Of a stretch of 64,000 nucleotides of DNA, positions 62,142-64,000 are shown piece after piece; positions within the stretch are counted from its first letter, which is position 1; each line of letters opens with the position of its first letter. Both the position numbers and the translations under genes were made by a program. Under the pieces are notes generated by a model. That model worked only from the letters and a program-made list of their open reading frames with translations, searched no databases and was not told the origin of the DNA. The DNA is from Clostridia bacterium (lineage in GTDB: Bacteria; Bacillota; Clostridia; Oscillospirales; Acutalibacteraceae). The stretch spans positions 43,826-107,825 of the forward strand of contig JAFXGK010000003.1 in the NCBI GenBank assembly GCA_017513245.1, given 5' to 3'.

Positions 62142-62414
62142 TTATTTGCGGATAACTTCGTCCGGAAACACAGAGGCCTTTATTAAATCTTCGGGTGCAA
62201 TATCCAACGCATCCGCGATATTGTAAAACACATCCAAAGAAAATCCGTAAGCCATATTGGGTGCCTCAATGTTACTCAGCAGCGAGCGGCTTATATTTGC
62301 CTTTTCGGCCAGCTTCTCCTGTGATAAACCACGGATCCTTCGGAGTGTAGAGATAGCGATACCGAGTTGGATGAATCGGTCTCTGTTTTTGTAATCTACT
62401 TCCTTTCCCATCAT
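62142..62414 (-). CDS. XRE-family repressor
   Basis: 90 residues from the ATG at 62414 (GTGAGG upstream; a second ATG follows at once). Cro/CI-type helix-turn-helix: LGIAISTLRRIRGLSQEKLAEKANISRSLLSNIEAPNMAYGFSLDVFYNIADALDIAPEDLI. Divergent from the SLOG gene and close to the integrase, the usual place for a regulator of excision. It likely binds the 62414-62600 gap, where TGCGTATG occurs twice (62489, 62557). Confidence 0.85.
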   Translation of the reverse strand: MMGKEVDYKNRDRFIQLGIAISTLRRIRGLSQEKLAEKANISRSLLSNIEAPNMAYGFSLDVFYNIADALDIAPEDLIKASVFPDEVIRK

Positions 62415-62499
62415 CAAAACCTCACTTATAGACAATAAATTGTTCTTATAAATATTATACTTTCTGTCAGATTTTCTTTCAGCATTTGTGCGTATGCAC

Positions 62500-62528
62500 T
62501 TGACTGTATTAGTCAGCAAAGTTATAAT
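62500..62528 (+). promoter_or_regulatory. Promoter of the SLOG gene
   Basis: TTGACT at 62500-62505, 17-base spacer, TATAAT at 62523-62528. An imperfect palindrome GTGCGTATGCAC ends next to the -35. Confidence 0.72.
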
Positions 62529-62600
62529 TATCTTTGCATATTGTCTTTGTCTATATGCGTATGACTTTGTTTATAAGTGATTGTAGGTGAGAAATTGGAA

Positions 62601-63095
62601 ATGACAGAACAAGAGAAAAGAGCCCATCGATGTTGCTTTACAGGACACCGTCCTGAAAAACTGTCGCTACCCGAAAGTGAAGTCAAGGCGGAACTTGAAA
62701 AAGAAATCCGTCTGGCAATCGCAGATGGAATCAATGTGTTTATTGTGGGAATGGCTCCCGGCGTTGATATCTGGGCGGCAGAGGTAATTTTGGAACTTCG
62801 AGAAAAGGAAGAGATTACACTTAAACTGATAGCCGCAAGCCCACATCCGGGCTTTGAGAACAGATGGTCTATTGAATGGCAAAAACGGTATGCCTCAATT
62901 ATGTCAAAAGCAGATTTTATAAAAGAAGTCTGTACGCATTACAGCAGGGGTTGCTATCAGATCCGAAACGAGTGGATGGTAGATCACTCGGCAAGGGTAA
63001 TTGCCGTGTGGAACGGTAGTCCCAGCGGAACTAAGAACACCGTTATGTATGCGAAGCGAAAAGGTGTTCCGGTAATCAACATATTAAATAGGTAA
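62601..63095 (+). CDS. SLOG-family protein (DUF1273/YpsA-like)
   Basis: 164 residues from the ATG at 62601 (GGTGAG nine bases upstream). N-terminal CCFTGHRPEKL is the hallmark of DUF1273/YpsA-like SLOG proteins, followed by VGMAPGVDIWAAEVILELRE (nucleotide-binding loop) and a C-terminal GTKNTVMYAKRKGVPVINI. SLOG domains bind nucleotides or nucleotide-derived signals. In conjugative elements the role is unknown. It follows a consensus promoter and precedes the integrase. Confidence 0.8.
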   Translation: MTEQEKRAHRCCFTGHRPEKLSLPESEVKAELEKEIRLAIADGINVFIVGMAPGVDIWAAEVILELREKEEITLKLIAASPHPGFENRWSIEWQKRYASIMSKADFIKEVCTHYSRGCYQIRNEWMVDHSARVIAVWNGSPSGTKNTVMYAKRKGVPVINILNR

Positions 63096-63143
63096 ATCTC
63101 AAAATGCTCTGAAAAAATTGAATATGCCCAAACTCCGTTTTTT

Positions 63144-63196
63144 GTGTCAAAGGTTTAAGTTAATCGCTTTGACGCAAACTAATAGTAAAATATAGA
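63144..63196 (+). promoter_or_regulatory. Integrase promoter with overlapping inverted repeat
   Basis: TTGACG at 63169-63174, 16-base spacer, TATAGA at 63191-63196. The inverted repeat GTGTCAAAG (63144-63152) / CTTTGACGC (63167-63175), with one mismatch and a 14-base gap, covers the -35, as an operator for a repressor would. Confidence 0.65.
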
Positions 63197-63216
63197 TAGG
63201 AAACGGAGGTTTTGGT

Positions 63217-64000
63217 ATGAAAAAAAGAATTATTACCAATCAAACAATAAAATCGTTCGAGAAATATTTGTTGGAGAACGAAAAGGCACCGGCAACCATT
63301 GATAAGTATATGCGGGATATCCGATGCTTTGCCGAGTATGCCGCCGAACACGCACTGGATAAAACATTAGTCCTGGACTATAAAGGAATGTTAGAACAGA
63401 ACTATGCTATTCGCAGTGCAAACTCTATGCTTGCAGCACTCAATGCTTTTTTGAGATTTGTCGGCTGGAACGATCTGTGTGTTAAACAGTTCAAGGTGCA
63501 AAAGGAAGCCTATTGCTCCGAAGAAAAGGAGCTTACCAAGGCGGAATACACGGCGCTCGTCCGAACTGCTGAGCAAAAGAAAAACGAACGTCTGTCCCTT
63601 GTGGTGCAGACGATCTGCGGGACAGGCATTCGCGTCAGTGAGCTGCAAAGTATTACGGTGGAGGCTGTCAGGCGGGGTGAGGCAGTTGTTTCCTGTAAGG
63701 GCAAGACAAGAAAAATATTTATTGTCAAGGCTTTGCAAAAGAAGCTGCTTCGGTATGCGGTGGAACAAGGTATTACTACCGGCATACTGTTTGTAACCAA
63801 AAACGGCAAACCGCTTGACCGCAGTAATATATGGCGGCAAATGAAGGAACTGTGTGAGCAGGCCGGTGTTTCGCCGGAAAAGGTGTTCCCGCATAACCTC
63901 AGACATCTGTTTGCACGGACCTTTTACGGTATTGAAAAGGATATTGCAAAGCTGGCGGATATCCTCGGGCACTCCAATATAAACACAACTCGTATTTATA
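63217..64000 (+). CDS. Tyrosine recombinase (integrase), 3' end beyond window
   Basis: ATG at 63217 (ACGGAGG upstream), open to the window end; 261 residues visible. N-terminal SAM-like core-binding domain (ITNQTIKSFEKYLLENEKAPATIDKYMRDIRCFAEY). The catalytic domain has the first Arg in GTGIRVSEL, Lys in SCKGKTRKIF, H-x-x-R in PHNLRH and LGHSNINTTRIY with the nucleophile Tyr. At about 270-290 residues it is XerC-like and short for an ICE integrase. It would recombine the core site at 16641 with its partner beyond the window. Confidence 0.88.
   Translation, partial: MKKRIITNQTIKSFEKYLLENEKAPATIDKYMRDIRCFAEYAAEHALDKTLVLDYKGMLEQNYAIRSANSMLAALNAFLRFVGWNDLCVKQFKVQKEAYCSEEKELTKAEYTALVRTAEQKKNERLSLVVQTICGTGIRVSELQSITVEAVRRGEAVVSCKGKTRKIFIVKALQKKLLRYAVEQGITTGILFVTKNGKPLDRSNIWRQMKELCEQAGVSPEKVFPHNLRHLFARTFYGIEKDIAKLADILGHSNINTTRIY

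Larger units (their letters stand above)
16604..64000. mobile_element. Integrative and conjugative element (left end inside, right end beyond window)
   Basis: The element starts at a 3' tRNA-Arg fragment and contains pilin, VirB6, VirB4, VirD4, peptidase and adhesin genes of a Gram-positive type IV secretion system. It also has sigma-like regulators, ssb, a partition pair, an XRE repressor and a tyrosine recombinase at 63217. Gene order (pilin, VirB6, peptidase, PrgI-VirB4, ... VirD4, S1 protein, SpaA adhesin) is that of large clostridial conjugative transposons. The right junction and the relaxase are not seen, so its full size is unknown. Confidence 0.85.

Noticed and set aside
16604-64000. 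Tn916 itself or a close relative
   Set aside because: Regulation genes near the right side are of that type, but the transfer genes, the PrgI-VirB4 fusion and the tRNA integration site differ.
1-64000. CRISPR arrays, retrons, diversity-generating retroelements, rRNA operons
   Set aside because: No regular repeat-spacer blocks, reverse transcriptase or rRNA sequence seen on either strand.

Overview
The window suggests a low-to-mid GC Gram-positive gut anaerobe of the class Clostridia, probably near the Ruminococcaceae/Oscillospiraceae. The basis is the protein flavour, AGGAGG-type ribosome sites, consensus sigma-A promoters and intrinsic terminators ending in U-runs. No species is claimed.

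Left part (1-16.6 kb) is ordinary chromosome: the start of asnS (minus strand, runs off the left edge), a PcrA/UvrD helicase, two small membrane or exported proteins, an RlmD-type 23S rRNA uracil methyltransferase, a P-type cation ATPase behind a yybP-ykoY (Mn2+) riboswitch with its terminator, a zinc-ribbon membrane protein, a three-gene ABC-2 exporter, and a divergent AraC regulator / L-fucose isomerase pair.

From about 16.6 kb to the right edge lies one large integrative and conjugative element (ICE), incomplete in the window. Its left end is the 3' half of a tRNA-Arg(CCU) gene followed by a palindromic recombinase core site. Its right side carries an XRE repressor, two small sigma/HTH genes and a tyrosine recombinase cut by the window end. 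The transfer operon holds a VirB2-like pilin, a VirB6-like protein, a Gly-rich membrane protein, a C39-type cysteine peptidase, a PrgI-VirB4 fusion, a VirD4/TraG coupling protein, an S1-domain protein, a CAP lipoprotein and a 1561-residue NlpC/P60-SpaA wall-anchored adhesin. Then come accessory and DNA-processing genes: sigma-like regulators, an AbiL-like AAA ATPase + RloB pair, ssb, a DUF932 protein, an ssDNA-binding-like zinc protein, a DUF4942 protein, a 1011-residue adenine methyltransferase-helicase fusion, a PP-loop (PAPS reductase-like) protein and a ParM/ParR partition pair. No relaxase was recognised.

The most striking find is a complete, cargo-less Tn7-like transposon (19235-25812, 6578 bp) inside the transfer operon, directly behind the pilin stop codon. 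It has TGT...ACA ends, a 5-bp GATAA target duplication, four TnsB-type repeats at one end and two at the other, and tnsA-tnsB-tnsC-tniQ/tnsD. The TnsB catalytic residues have the same spacing as in Tn7. The tnsA-side end faces the 3' end of the pilin gene, as Tn7 faces glmS, suggesting an element that targets the conjugation machinery of ICEs through TnsD.

Two unassigned RNA candidates are also present: a ~156-nt tRNA-Leu-like RNA with an enlarged middle (57075-57230), and a ~135-nt structured RNA with its own consensus promoter and terminator (47909-48043) ahead of ssb.
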